The position numbers and the translations under genes are program-made. Of a stretch of 64,000 bases of DNA, positions 42,745 to 52,125 are shown one piece after another (the first letter of the stretch is position 1; each line of letters starts with the position of its first letter). A model generated the notes under the pieces. The model did no database searches, was not told where the DNA came from, and saw only the letters and a program-made list of their open reading frames with translations. The stretch comes from Aestuariibius violaceus (GTDB lineage: Bacteria > Pseudomonadota > Alphaproteobacteria > Rhodobacterales > Rhodobacteraceae): positions 496,001 to 560,000 of the forward strand of contig NZ_JBFONT020000001.1 of NCBI RefSeq assembly GCF_040779325.2, given 5' to 3'.

Positions 42745-44361
42745 ATGCAGCCCCAGGAGACTGATCTGGTGCAGAACATCGCCGCCACATGGCAGGCCCT
42801 CGACCCACGCCGCCGGATCGTCGTCATCGTCGCGACGCTTGCCGTCTTCGCGATCGTCGTCATGCTGGGCCGCGGGGCGTCCCGACCGGATTTCGCTTTG
42901 CTTTATGCAGGTCTGGACGGCAGTTCCGCAGGTCAGATCATCACCGCGCTCGACCAGCGCGGGGTCACCTACGAAGTGCGGGGCGACAGTATCTTCGTCG
43001 ACCAGACGCAGCGCGATTCGCTCCGCATGACACTCGCGGGCGAAGGGCTGCCCGCGAATTCAGCGCAAGGCTACGAACTTCTCGATTCCCTCTCCGGTTT
43101 CGGCACCACGTCACAGATGTTCGACGCCGCCTACTGGCGCGCGAAAGAGGGGGAGCTTGCGCGCACGATCGTGGCCAGCTCGATAGTCCAGACCGCCCGT
43201 GTCCATATCTCCAATCCGTCCCAGCGCCCCTTCGACCGGTCTTCGCGGCCGACCGCAGCCGTCACGGTCACGACCGCTGCGGGAACCATTGCCGCAGGGC
43301 AGGCGAACGCGCTGCGCTACCTCGTGGCCTCGGCCGTCTCCGGCCTCTCGCCCGAAGATGTCGCGGTCATCGACAGCGAAGGCGGCCTGATCGCGCGGGC
43401 CGACGAACCGGGCGGGGCGGGCAGCGGCGACCGCGCAGCCCGGTTGCGTGATCAGGTCACCCGCCTTCTCGAAGCGCGGGTCGGCTACGGCAATGCGGTC
43501 GTCGAAGTCAGCCTCGACACGGTGACCGAAACCGAATCGATCACCGAACGCATCGTCGACCCGGCAAGCCGCGTCGCGATCAGCACCGATACCGAGGAAC
43601 GGGCCGCAACCGCCCAGAACTCGGGGGCCGGCAGCGTGACGGTCGCCTCCAACCTGCCCGACGGAGAGGCCGGAGGATCCGAACGCAGCTCAAGCAACAA
43701 CGACACCGAAACCCGCGAGCGGGTGAATTTCGAGATCTCCGAAACCCAGCGTGAGGTCCTGCGCGTGCCCGGCGCGGTCAAGCGGTTGACCGTCGCCGTC
43801 CTCGTCAACGGTTTGCCGGATGCAAGCGGGGCAGACGGCACGCCCCGCCCAGATGCCGAGCTTGACGCGTTGCGGGAGCTTGTAGCCTCCGCTGTCGGCT
43901 ACGACGAGGCGCGCGGCGACGTCATCACAATCAAATCGATGGCCTTCCAGCCCGTCGTTCCGCTTGGTTCTGAACCTGGCTCCGGCGGGCCGGGGCTTTT
44001 TGCGCAGCTCAACATCATGCAGTTGATCCAGCTCGGCGTCCTCGCTCTCGTGGCTCTGGTTCTCGGCCTCTTCGTGTTGCGCCCGATCCTTGCCGGCGGG
44101 AAGGCGCCACCGGAACTGCCGCCTCCAGCCCGACTGCCACGCACCAATCCCGGCACCGCACTGACCGGCGAGATCGATACCGCATCGGGTGAGAATGACG
44201 ATCTCCGCATTGTCTCAGGCACCAAGACGCCTGCACCCCCCGCCTTGCCCCCCGCCGATCCGGTCGAACGCCTGAAGACAATGATCGGCGAACGGCAGGA
44301 CGACACGGTCGAGGTCCTGCGCAACTGGATCGACACGGCCAAATCGGATGAAACCGCATGA
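42745..44361 (+). CDS. fliF: Flagellar MS-ring protein FliF
   Basis: The 538-residue protein forms the membrane ring on which the motor is built. Two membrane helices lie at about 25-42 and 425-448. Between them are the ring-building motifs: FALLYAGLDGSSAGQIITALDQ, GYELLDSLSGFGTTSQMFD, AYWRAKEGELARTI and ARVHISNPSQRPFD. The C-terminal tail ends VEVLRNWIDTAKSDE, matching the FliG-binding peptide. The start is unclear: ATG at 42745 is chosen, but a TTG at 42733 is in frame and neither has a good ribosome site. It overlaps fliH by 4 bases. Confidence 0.95.
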   Translation: MQPQETDLVQNIAATWQALDPRRRIVVIVATLAVFAIVVMLGRGASRPDFALLYAGLDGSSAGQIITALDQRGVTYEVRGDSIFVDQTQRDSLRMTLAGEGLPANSAQGYELLDSLSGFGTTSQMFDAAYWRAKEGELARTIVASSIVQTARVHISNPSQRPFDRSSRPTAAVTVTTAAGTIAAGQANALRYLVASAVSGLSPEDVAVIDSEGGLIARADEPGGAGSGDRAARLRDQVTRLLEARVGYGNAVVEVSLDTVTETESITERIVDPASRVAISTDTEERAATAQNSGAGSVTVASNLPDGEAGGSERSSSNNDTETRERVNFEISETQREVLRVPGAVKRLTVAVLVNGLPDASGADGTPRPDAELDALRELVASAVGYDEARGDVITIKSMAFQPVVPLGSEPGSGGPGLFAQLNIMQLIQLGVLALVALVLGLFVLRPILAGGKAPPELPPPARLPRTNPGTALTGEIDTASGENDDLRIVSGTKTPAPPALPPADPVERLKTMIGERQDDTVEVLRNWIDTAKSDETA

Positions 44362-44948
44362 CCGCGCATCTGTCCATCTACGAAGATTTCGCAGACGATC
44401 ACGGGACACCCGGATCCACCAGCACGCGCGAGGCCGACATCCACGCCGCCGCCTACGCCGAAGGGTTCGAGGAAGGTGCAGCCGCCGCCCGCGCCGCGAT
44501 GGAAGAGGATCGCGCAGGCGACGCCGCTGCGCTGCTCCAGCACCTGCAGGAAATGGCGTTCGGATACCACGAAGCTGTCGACCACGTGCTGGCCGAGCTC
44601 TCGCCATTTCTCGTGACGCTGGTCAGCCACCTCCTGCCCGACTTCGCCGCCACAGCCCTCCATCCCCAGATCGCGGCCCTGCTGGGGGAGGAGGCGCAGC
44701 GCGCAGCCGCCTCTCCGCTGACCCTCCGCGTGTCCGAGGCGCAGCTGGCAGGCGTCAGGCAGCTCCTCACCGACCCGGTGCGCTGCCCGGTTGACCTCAT
44801 CGCCGACCCCGATCTGACCACGGGCCAGGCCATCCTCAGCCGCGGCGCAACGGAGACACTCGTCGATCTCGACGCGCTCTGCGGCCGCCTGAGGGACACC
44901 GTGACTGGCCTTCTTCATGAACAGCAAAGGAAAGCCGCCAATGGCTGA
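44358..44948 (+). CDS. fliH: FliH-like regulator of the export ATPase
   Basis: A 196-residue acidic, mostly helical protein. An alanine/glutamate-rich N-terminal region (AAYAEGFEEGAAAARAAMEED) precedes a C-terminal domain like that of FliH/HrpE: LSPFLVTLVSHLLPDFAATAL, then PLTLRVSEAQLAGVRQLL and the ending TVTGLLHEQQRKAANG. FliH dimers bind FliI and tether it to the C-ring. Position between fliF and fliN supports this. Sequence divergence of FliH makes the call moderate. Confidence 0.72.
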   Translation: MTAHLSIYEDFADDHGTPGSTSTREADIHAAAYAEGFEEGAAAARAAMEEDRAGDAAALLQHLQEMAFGYHEAVDHVLAELSPFLVTLVSHLLPDFAATALHPQIAALLGEEAQRAAASPLTLRVSEAQLAGVRQLLTDPVRCPVDLIADPDLTTGQAILSRGATETLVDLDALCGRLRDTVTGLLHEQQRKAANG

Positions 44949-45204
44949 CAGCTCGCCCTTCTCCAATATTCCCGTCGAGGTCACGATCTCGGTCGGCCGC
45001 GCGCGCCCGCGCATCTCCGAGCTTCTGTCGCTCGGCGAAAACGCCGTTCTGCCCCTCGACCGCAAGATCGACGACCCGGTCGAGCTCTATGTCGGCGACC
45101 GCCTGATCGCCCGCGGCGAGCTGCAGGAACTCGACGGCGAAAATGCCGGTCAGCTCGCCGTCCGCCTCACCGACGTTGCAGATCTCGATGGCCCACTCAC
45201 GTGA
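44941..45204 (+). CDS. fliN: Flagellar motor switch protein FliN
   Basis: An 87-residue protein made of a single SpoA (surface presentation of antigens) domain: IPVEVTISVGRARPRISELLSLGENAVLPLDRKI, then VELYVGDRLIARGELQELDG. FliN forms the base of the C-ring with FliM, which is not in this window. The start at 44941 overlaps the fliH end by 8 bases; its own 3' end overlaps fliP by 17. Confidence 0.94.
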   Translation: MADSSPFSNIPVEVTISVGRARPRISELLSLGENAVLPLDRKIDDPVELYVGDRLIARGELQELDGENAGQLAVRLTDVADLDGPLT

Positions 45205-45937
45205 CATTCGGCGCCACGCCGCGCCGCTCCTCGCCCTCCTCCTCCTTGTCGCCGCAGGCCCGGCCATGGCGCAGGAGGTCACGATCTCCCTCGGGGAAGA
45301 CGGCTCGCTCGCCACCCGATCGATCCAGCTTCTCGTTCTGATCACCGTGCTCAGCCTCGTGCCGGGCCTCGCGATCATGATCACCTGCTTCCCGTTCCTG
45401 GTGACGGTCTTCGCGATCCTCCGCCAGGGCCTCGGCCTGCAGCAATCACCGCCCAACATGCTGCTCGTCAGCCTCGCCCTCTTCCTTACCTACTTCGTGA
45501 TGGAACCCGTCTTTGTCGAGGCCTGGGCGATCGGCATACAGCCCCTCATCGACGGTCAGACGGATCTCGAAGCCGCGTTCTCGGACAGCATCGCCCCATT
45601 TCGGACCTTCATGGCCGCCCGCCTCGACCCGGACACCTTCGCCGCGATGAGCGACCTGCGGCCCGACATCACCGCAAGCGCCCCGGCCGAAGAGGCGAGC
45701 CTCTCGATCCTCATCCCCTCCTTCCTCCTCAGCGAAATCGCGCGCGCGTTCGAGGTCGGCTTCCTCATCTTCCTGCCGTTTCTGATCATCGATCTGGTCG
45801 TAGCCGCGATCCTGATGTCGATGGGGATGATGATGGTCCCGCCCGCCATCGTTTCGCTGCCCTTCAAACTCGCCTTCTTCGTCGTCGCCGACGGCTGGAG
45901 CCTTCTCGCCCAAAGCCTCGTCCGGAGCTATTTCTGA
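45188..45937 (+). CDS. fliP: Flagellar export gate protein FliP
   Basis: A 249-residue export-gate protein with a cleavable signal peptide (LLALLLLVAAGPAMA) and about four helices. GLGLQQSPPNMLLVSLALFL and the ending SMGMMMVPPAIVSLPFKLAFF are family hallmarks. The usual SFTR in the first cytoplasmic segment is replaced by CFPF (ITCFPFLVTVFAILRQGLG), a departure from most FliP sequences. The ATG at 45188 (MAHSRD) is chosen; the longer frame from 45143 would start inside fliN. Last gene of fliF-fliH-fliN-fliP. Confidence 0.94.
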   Translation: MAHSRDIRRHAAPLLALLLLVAAGPAMAQEVTISLGEDGSLATRSIQLLVLITVLSLVPGLAIMITCFPFLVTVFAILRQGLGLQQSPPNMLLVSLALFLTYFVMEPVFVEAWAIGIQPLIDGQTDLEAAFSDSIAPFRTFMAARLDPDTFAAMSDLRPDITASAPAEEASLSILIPSFLLSEIARAFEVGFLIFLPFLIIDLVVAAILMSMGMMMVPPAIVSLPFKLAFFVVADGWSLLAQSLVRSYF

Positions 45938-46349
45938 GACTCCATGTTCAGAACGTCGTCCCAGAGCGTCTCACGACGAGGCGCCCTGACCCAATTCACC
46001 GCCTCCCGGACTTGACGTGTGACGGCTTTTCCCCAATGCCATCGCAAACCGGTTAGACGACGACCGTCTCCTCCTGTTGGCAGGTTGGATGCCAGAGTAA
46101 CCCGCTGGCGATCGGCAAGCGCCAAGAGGGGGTCCTCTGACAAGATCGCCTAAACATAAGGTATTGCTTGCGCCAGGATTCAGAAATGTCCGACGCTTGT
46201 GCGATCTGGGGCTTTCACTCCGCCGATTGACGACGACACAGCTGTTCGGCAACACCACGATCAGAAGCCATCGACGGCCGGTCCCTCATTGACCCCAAGG
46301 CGTCGCTTCGCTCCTCGAGCACTTCCACCCTGAGACCCGACCGGCGATC
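45938..46349. other. Region between fliP and flgI with no recognised gene
   Basis: About 410 bases separate the convergent fliP and flgI stops. Two short minus-strand open frames (71 and 95 codons) overlap each other, lack ribosome sites and match nothing I know. The base composition is slightly lower in GC than the genes on either side. It may be decayed DNA; no inverted repeats or target duplications of an IS were seen. Confidence 0.5.
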
Positions 46350-47459
46350 CTAGTTCAGCACGAAATCAGCATGGAGCGCCCCGGCGGCCTTCATCGCCTT
46401 CAAGATGTCGATCATATCCCGCGGCGCCACACCCAGCGCATTCAAACCGGCGATCACCTCCGACAGCGATGTCCCTTCGGGGATCTCGGCAAGCCCGGTG
46501 CCTGCATCCTCTTCGATTGCCGCGCGGCTCCGCGGTACGACGACGGTCTCGCCGGGTGAGAAGGGGTTGGGCTGCACCACCTCGGGCGCCTCCTCAATCC
46601 TCAGCGTCAGGCCGCTTTGGCTGACGGCAACGCGAGAGATGCGCACGTCGGACCCGATCACGATCGTGCCCGACTTCTGGTCAATCACGACGCGGGCCCG
46701 GCGCTCTGGTTCGATCAACAGGTTCTCGACACGCCCGATCGCGTGCGCGGGAGAGCGCATTCCCGTGCGGCTGATATCGAACGCCACCGTGCCAGGATCC
46801 AGCATTATCGCCACCTCCCGTCCGAACTCTCCGTTGATCGCCCGCTCGATCCGCGCCGCCGTCGTGAAATCGGCAGTCCTAAGCGCCAGACGGATCTCAT
46901 CCAGCGAAGAGAGCGCAAAGTCGATCTCCCTCTCGATCCGCGCGCCACCGGGAATGACGCCCGCGGTCGGCACGCCTCGCACCACCCGCGCGCCGTCGCC
47001 CTCAGCCGAAGCGCCTCCGGCAATCACAGAGCCCTGGGCAACCGCGTAAATCTCACCATCCGCCGCGTTCAGCGGTGTCATGACCAACGTCCCGCCAAGA
47101 AGACTCTTTGCGTCACCGATGGCCGAGACCGTCACATCGATCTGGCTGCCAGCCCGCGCAAATGGCGGAAGTGTCGCCGTCACAAGGACGGCAGCCACAT
47201 TCTTCGGGCGAAACTGCTCTCCGGTAACATTCACGCCCAGCCGCTCGAGCATGTTCGTCATGATCTCTTCGGTAAATGGTGCGTTCCGCAGGCCGTCGCC
47301 GGTTCCGTTCAGTCCGACAATCAGACCGTAGCCAACCAGATCGTTGCCACGAACCCCGTCGAATTCCACCAGATCCTTGAGCCGGACTGGATTGGCCACG
47401 GCCAATCCAGCAAGCAGGATGGCCATGATGGCAAAGAGCGCGCCCCGCAGCACAATCAT
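46350..47459 (-). CDS. flgI: Flagellar P-ring protein FlgI
   Basis: The 369-residue periplasmic P-ring subunit with signal peptide (LRGALFAIMAILLAGLAVA). VRLKDLVEFDGVRGNDLVGYGLIVGLNGTGD, the start of the mature protein, is the signature; GARIEREIDFALSSLDEIRL and PTGSxx-type blocks follow, and the end reads MIDILKAMKAAGALHADFVLN. It overlaps flgL by 4 bases and is the last gene of motB/flgE-flgK-flgL-flgI. FlgA, its chaperone, is encoded at 31700. Confidence 0.96.
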   Translation of the reverse strand: MIVLRGALFAIMAILLAGLAVANPVRLKDLVEFDGVRGNDLVGYGLIVGLNGTGDGLRNAPFTEEIMTNMLERLGVNVTGEQFRPKNVAAVLVTATLPPFARAGSQIDVTVSAIGDAKSLLGGTLVMTPLNAADGEIYAVAQGSVIAGGASAEGDGARVVRGVPTAGVIPGGARIEREIDFALSSLDEIRLALRTADFTTAARIERAINGEFGREVAIMLDPGTVAFDISRTGMRSPAHAIGRVENLLIEPERRARVVIDQKSGTIVIGSDVRISRVAVSQSGLTLRIEEAPEVVQPNPFSPGETVVVPRSRAAIEEDAGTGLAEIPEGTSLSEVIAGLNALGVAPRDMIDILKAMKAAGALHADFVLN

Positions 47460-48463
47460 CTCAGGTAACGCGTCAAGGTCAGATCGGACATGCGCGACGT
47501 CAGGATATAGCTCATCTCGAGTTGCTGCTGCACCTGTTCCAGCGCAGTGGCCGTCCGGTAGGGATCAGCGGCAAGAAGGTCGGTTTTGGCCATCTCCAGC
47601 GACGCGGTCTCGGCGCTGATACGGGTCATCACGGTATCAAGGCGGGCCTGTTCCCGCCCAACCTCAGCCTCGGCGGCAACGCTCGCATGTTCCGCATCCA
47701 GAAGGGCCTCGCCCGCCGCGACGAGAACCGCCTGACGTGCGGCCGGATCGGTGGTTGCTGGATGGTCGTCCGTGACGGCGGCCAAGGCGAGGGCCGAAAG
47801 TGCAGAGCGGACGGCCAGGTCATCGCCACGCCATCCTTGAGCGATCTCACCGTGATCTCCCAGTTTGACCGGCGCCAGATCCTGTGCGGCGCCCAGATAC
47901 CCCACGGTGTCGAAGCCACCGCCAGGCGCGAACCAGTCCTCCACGGCCTGCTGCAGGTCGGCGGCTGACGTCGCCCCCGCGACATCAGTGGCAAGCGCAG
48001 CAAGCATCGCCTCTGCATCGAGCAGGGCTGTGCCGGTCGTTGCCGTTCCAGAAAAGGCGGACCGCCCGGCATGGCTGGCATTGATGGCCGAGACGACGCC
48101 CGCGAAATCGCGCTTTGCGTCCTGCGGAAACGCGTCGTATCGCCCGCTGAGATCAGTGGTCGACGTCTGGAGCAGCTCTCGTCCGAGATCGCCGGTCAGG
48201 TCACCGATCAGCGAGAACGTCTCTGAGGCGTGGGCAAGCCGGGTCGCCGTTTCACGGCCGCTTCGGTCGTAGGCGGCATTGCGGGTCAGCGTCGCTTCGA
48301 GATGGCCGATCTGCTGTAGGTCACCTCCTACTCGCGCAGCGGGATCGGCAACGCGACCGCTGGACAACTCGTTGGTCAGGCGTGTCATGTCCGTCTTGAG
48401 TTGCGCGGTCTGCCGCTGCATCGTGAAATGCCGTGAGAGGTCGCCGATTGTTTGCATGGTCAC
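47456..48463 (-). CDS. flgL: Hook-filament junction protein FlgL
   Basis: A 335-residue flagellin-like junction protein. The N-terminal flagellin-like helices (MQTIGDLSRHFTMQRQTAQL then MTRLTNELSSGRVADPAARVGG) and the C-terminal helical ALEQVQQQLEMSYILTSRMSDLTLTRYL fit FlgL. The middle is variable. Position after flgK, 3 bases away, supports the name over flagellin. Confidence 0.9.
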   Translation of the reverse strand: MTMQTIGDLSRHFTMQRQTAQLKTDMTRLTNELSSGRVADPAARVGGDLQQIGHLEATLTRNAAYDRSGRETATRLAHASETFSLIGDLTGDLGRELLQTSTTDLSGRYDAFPQDAKRDFAGVVSAINASHAGRSAFSGTATTGTALLDAEAMLAALATDVAGATSAADLQQAVEDWFAPGGGFDTVGYLGAAQDLAPVKLGDHGEIAQGWRGDDLAVRSALSALALAAVTDDHPATTDPAARQAVLVAAGEALLDAEHASVAAEAEVGREQARLDTVMTRISAETASLEMAKTDLLAADPYRTATALEQVQQQLEMSYILTSRMSDLTLTRYLR

Positions 48464-48466
48464 GTC

Positions 48467-49900
48467 CTAGAGTTCGATGAGCGTCTGGATCAGTTGATCG
48501 ATGGTCTGGATGACGCGGGCATTGGCCGCGTAGGCCTGTTCAATCAGCAGAAGTCTTTGCATCTCCGCGTCCGTATCGACGCCGCCGGCCAGTTCCGCCT
48601 CCTTGAAGAGAGCCGCGCTCGACCCGGCAATGGTCATATCGGTCTCTGCATCGAGGCGCTGCGTGGCGACAGCTGACTGGAAGGCCGTGGCCGCATCATA
48701 GGCCGTTCCGACACCGCCATCCGCGCGGGTTCGCGGCTCAGACAATGCATCGATCAGATCGTTCAGCGCGCGGCCATCGCCTTCGGCGACAGGTCCGGCC
48801 GCGCCAAGCCCATCCCGCAGCAAGGTCGGATCGGTCGCCAGGGCGCTGTTGAGCGTCAAGCGCCCCGAAAGACCGGTGATGTCCACGGGATCGACCGCGT
48901 CGCCACCGTCAAGAAGGATATCATGTGTGCCGGCGGGATCCGGCGGGGTTGCAGCTGCCCCGGACAGGCGGTCAGCGAGGTCGGCGGCAGTCCTATCGAG
49001 GCTCTGCTGCAAGGCGGGGATCGTGGCGTCGCGCAAGTCGAATGCCGCTTCGAGCGATCCGCCGCGCAACAGGCTCGACCCGCCTGCAAAATCCTGTGCC
49101 CGCCCGTTCATCTGAACCTGGCCCAGCGTTCCGGTGGTGACGGAAAGGTCCGCCGTCATCGTTGCGACCGGCGAAAAGCTGAACTCGGCAGGCGGGCCGT
49201 CCAACAGCAGTGCGCCGGAGGTCGACATCAGCGCGACTCGTCCGTTTTCGCGCGGCAACTCGCGCACCGGGACGATCTGATTGACCTGATCGATCAGTAT
49301 CTGCCGCTGATCCTCGAGCGCGCTGGAATCTCCGCCCGATGTGCGGACACGCACAATATCGGCATTGAGTCCTTCCAGCTTGGAAAGCGTGGTGTTGAGC
49401 TGATCAACCTCCCCCGCGACGGATTTCTCGGCGTCCAGGCGGATCTGCTGCAGGCCGTCATCCAGGCGGTGAAACTCCGAGACGACGCCGTCCAAAGCAC
49501 TGACGACGGATGACAGGCGCAGGGTCGAGGACGGATCGCCCGCCGCATCGGTCAGCGCGGTCTCAAGTGCCGCGATCCGGTCGCTCAGACTGCCGCCGGA
49601 ACCCGGTTGCCCTGCCAGCCCCTCGATGCGCGAAAGGGCGCCCGAGCGGGTTTCGGCGCCCGCCAGATCCGCATCGGCGAGGCGCCGGTCGGCGAGGATT
49701 GCCGTATCAACCTCGCGGCGGACGCCCACGACGCGCACGCCGGCACCAACGCCACCGATATCGTCGGCCGCCAGTTCCAGCGACCGGCGGCCATAGCCTT
49801 CGGTCGTCGCATTGGCGACATTGGCCGAGACGATCTCGGCCGCGCGCGAGGCGGCATTGAGGCCGCTTAGCGCGTTCGCCATGGATTGGGTGATACTCAT
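48467..49900 (-). CDS. flgK: Hook-associated protein FlgK
   Basis: A 477-residue first junction protein between hook and filament. The rod/hook N-terminus is NAASRAAEIVSANVANATTEGYGRRSLEL, and the end YAANARVIQTIDQLIQTLIEL is typical. Coiled-coil stretches (KSVAGEVDQLNTTLSKLEGLNADI) and a variable centre fit FlgK. It lies 22 bases after flgE and 3 before flgL. Confidence 0.94.
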   Translation of the reverse strand: MSITQSMANALSGLNAASRAAEIVSANVANATTEGYGRRSLELAADDIGGVGAGVRVVGVRREVDTAILADRRLADADLAGAETRSGALSRIEGLAGQPGSGGSLSDRIAALETALTDAAGDPSSTLRLSSVVSALDGVVSEFHRLDDGLQQIRLDAEKSVAGEVDQLNTTLSKLEGLNADIVRVRTSGGDSSALEDQRQILIDQVNQIVPVRELPRENGRVALMSTSGALLLDGPPAEFSFSPVATMTADLSVTTGTLGQVQMNGRAQDFAGGSSLLRGGSLEAAFDLRDATIPALQQSLDRTAADLADRLSGAAATPPDPAGTHDILLDGGDAVDPVDITGLSGRLTLNSALATDPTLLRDGLGAAGPVAEGDGRALNDLIDALSEPRTRADGGVGTAYDAATAFQSAVATQRLDAETDMTIAGSSAALFKEAELAGGVDTDAEMQRLLLIEQAYAANARVIQTIDQLIQTLIEL

Positions 49901-49922
49901 CGCCGGGTCCTCCGCCTAGGGG

Positions 49923-51224
49923 TCAGCGTTTGATGTTGGTGGTTTCCTGCAGCATCTCGTCGACCGTCTGGATCACCTTGGCGTTCGAGGAATAGGCCCG
50001 CTGGGTCTGGATCAGGTTGGTCAGTTCCCCCGCGACATCCGTCGTCGATTCCTCACGCGCGTAGCTCACGATATCCCCGGTTGGGCCGTCGCCGGCATCC
50101 CAGAGAAAGATCGAACCGCTGTCTTCGGTCGTCGTATAGGTCTGCTGGTCCAGCGCCATCAGCCCGTTGGTGTTGGGCACGTCGACCAGCGGGATCTGAT
50201 AGATCGTCCGGGTGATCCCATTGTCGAAATTGGCGTAGACGAACCCATTCGGATCGACCTCGATCGAGGTCATGTTCCCGACCGGCGACCCGTCCTTGAT
50301 GATCGACACCGGGGCGAAGGCATCGGATAGCTGGGTCAGCCCGTCCGCATCGCCGATCCGCCCGATATCGATGGCGATCGGCCCGCCATTGACGGTCACC
50401 GTGATTTCTCCCGTCGCGGCATCGTAAGCACCGCCCGTCACCGCGGCGACGCCATCAAGGGTCCCGCCCTGCGCGCGGCTGTCATCGAAGGTCAGGGTGT
50501 ATTCCCCTACGACACCCCCGCCGGAGGCGGAATCGCGCAGGATCATCGTCCATTGGTTCGAGGATCCGGTCGCCGGAACACTCGGGACGAATTCGACCTC
50601 GAGGCTCTCGGACGTGCCGAGGTTGTCGTAGTATTCGATCGCCAGCACTTCACTGTCGCCGGGTGCGCCCGCCTCCGTCTCGGTCGCGGGCAGGTTGATG
50701 CCCAGCGTCATCCGCGTCGTCGGTTCCCCCGCAAACTGGTTCACGGCGATCTGGATCGGCTCCAGCCCGACCTTGGTGTCGCGCGAGAAGTTGGGCACCG
50801 TCCCATCCGGCTCCGCCGGCCAGCCCAGCAGGACCAACCCGTCAGTCGTTTTCAGGTAGCCATCGGAATCCGTCCGGAACGACCCGGTGGTCGTCAGCAG
50901 AAGCGGCACATCGCCGTTCTGAACGCCCACGGCCACCTCCGTGGTGACCGGCAGCATGCCGCGGCCGCGCACGGCCAGATCGGTTGCGTTCGACGTCGTC
51001 ACCAGCGATCCGCGTTCGTCGATCAGCCGGGTCGTCGTCGTCCGAACGCCGCCCGCCGAATAGGTGCCCTGGCCGCTTTCGATGACCATCGAGTGGAAAT
51101 CCGCCGTCGCGCGCTTGTACCCATAGGTGGACGAATTCGCGATGTTGTCCGAGATCGTGGCGAGCCGGCTCGCATTCGAGGCAAGGCCCGACACGCCCGC
51201 ATTGAGAGAGGAAGAAATCGTCAT
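49923..51224 (-). CDS. flgE: Flagellar hook protein FlgE
   Basis: A 433-residue hook subunit. N-terminal SLNAGVSGLASNASRLATISDNIANSSTYGYKR and C-terminal ELTNLIQTQRAYSSNAKVIQTVDEML are the conserved coiled ends of the rod/hook family; the middle forms the surface domains (LLLTTTGSFRTDSDGYLKTTDGLVLLGW). The hook cap FlgD and length ruler FliK are not in the window. A candidate CtrA box lies 65 bases upstream. Confidence 0.95.
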   Translation of the reverse strand: MTISSSLNAGVSGLASNASRLATISDNIANSSTYGYKRATADFHSMVIESGQGTYSAGGVRTTTTRLIDERGSLVTTSNATDLAVRGRGMLPVTTEVAVGVQNGDVPLLLTTTGSFRTDSDGYLKTTDGLVLLGWPAEPDGTVPNFSRDTKVGLEPIQIAVNQFAGEPTTRMTLGINLPATETEAGAPGDSEVLAIEYYDNLGTSESLEVEFVPSVPATGSSNQWTMILRDSASGGGVVGEYTLTFDDSRAQGGTLDGVAAVTGGAYDAATGEITVTVNGGPIAIDIGRIGDADGLTQLSDAFAPVSIIKDGSPVGNMTSIEVDPNGFVYANFDNGITRTIYQIPLVDVPNTNGLMALDQQTYTTTEDSGSIFLWDAGDGPTGDIVSYAREESTTDVAGELTNLIQTQRAYSSNAKVIQTVDEMLQETTNIKR

Positions 51225-51288
51225 AAGCCGTTACCTTTCATCAACCATGGTCCGCCACGCGGATCCTGTTCAGCTAACCGCCCGCGCC

Positions 51289-51303
51289 TTAACGGCGCCC
51301 TAA
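51289..51303 (-). promoter_or_regulatory. Candidate CtrA box upstream of flgE
   Basis: On the minus strand TTAG-N7-TTAA (plus strand TTAA-N7-CTAA), one mismatch from the CtrA consensus, lies between motB and flgE, 65 bases before the flgE ATG. Further TAAC half-sites are nearby. Confidence 0.45.
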
Positions 51304-51315
51304 CGGCGGCCAACT

Positions 51316-52125
51316 TCATTTCGCCGATCGCATCAGAACAAGCTCCAGCCGGTTGTTGCGAAGCCCGAAGCGGTTGTGCGTGACCGGCTCCCGGTCCGCT
51401 TTTCCGGCAACCCGCCGGATGCGCGCAGAGGCGATCCCGTCGCCTTCGACCAGCAGCCGCATCGTCGTCGCCCGGTCGAGGGAGAGCGGCCAGATCTGGG
51501 GCCGGGCGATCACGATCGGTTCGGATGCCACATGCCCGGTGATCGAGACGTCATTGCGCACGAAGTTGAAGACCTCGGCGATCATCTCTGACAGATCGAT
51601 CAGCAGCTGGGTGGGCTCGGCCGTGCCGGGCTGGAACAGGGGGGCTCCGGGAAGGGCGAACAGCTCTACGATCAGGCCCTCATCGGTCACTTTCGTGACG
51701 ATATGGGCCAGCAATTCGTCCGCCACCCGGCTTTCGCCGCCACTGCCGTTCAGGATCTCCTCGATCATGGCGAATGCTGCCGCCTCGGCCGCGCCTTCAT
51801 CCACCGCGCCATCCGTCGCCTTCTGGGCATCGCCATTGGCGGCCAGCTTGGTCTCGGTCATCACGCTGTCGCCCGAAAGCGCATCCGCCCCCCCGCCGGA
51901 AACCCGGTTGATCGGGATTGTCGGAGCGAAGTAATCGGCAATGCCTTTGCGCTGCTTTTCCGTCGTTGCGTTGAGCAGCCACATCAGCATGAAGAACGCC
52001 ATCATCGCGGTCACGAAGTCCGCATAGGCCACCTTCCAGGCGCCGCCATGGTGGCCGTCAGCGGCAACCACCTTCTTCCGCTTGATGATGATCGGCCGCT
52101 GATTGTTGTCCGCCGTCGCTGTCAC
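51316..52125 (-). CDS. motB: Flagellar stator protein MotB
   Basis: A 269-residue stator subunit with a basic N-terminal tail (residues 8-20), a single helix (about 34-52) carrying the essential proton-accepting Asp36 in AYADFVTAMMAFFMLMWLL, a linker, and a C-terminal OmpA-like peptidoglycan-binding domain (SITGHVASEP, LSLDRATTMRLLVEGDGI). The usual NLS-type RR motif of OmpA domains is changed to RFGLRNNRLELVL. It is upstream of flgE in the same direction; its partner motA is in another operon. Confidence 0.93.
   Translation of the reverse strand: MTATADNNQRPIIIKRKKVVAADGHHGGAWKVAYADFVTAMMAFFMLMWLLNATTEKQRKGIADYFAPTIPINRVSGGGADALSGDSVMTETKLAANGDAQKATDGAVDEGAAEAAAFAMIEEILNGSGGESRVADELLAHIVTKVTDEGLIVELFALPGAPLFQPGTAEPTQLLIDLSEMIAEVFNFVRNDVSITGHVASEPIVIARPQIWPLSLDRATTMRLLVEGDGIASARIRRVAGKADREPVTHNRFGLRNNRLELVLMRSAK

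Noticed and set aside
45938..46349. Possible transposase remnant or small genes between fliP and flgI
   Set aside because: Two overlapping short frames, no transposase motif, no terminal inverted repeats or target duplication seen; reported only as unexplained DNA.
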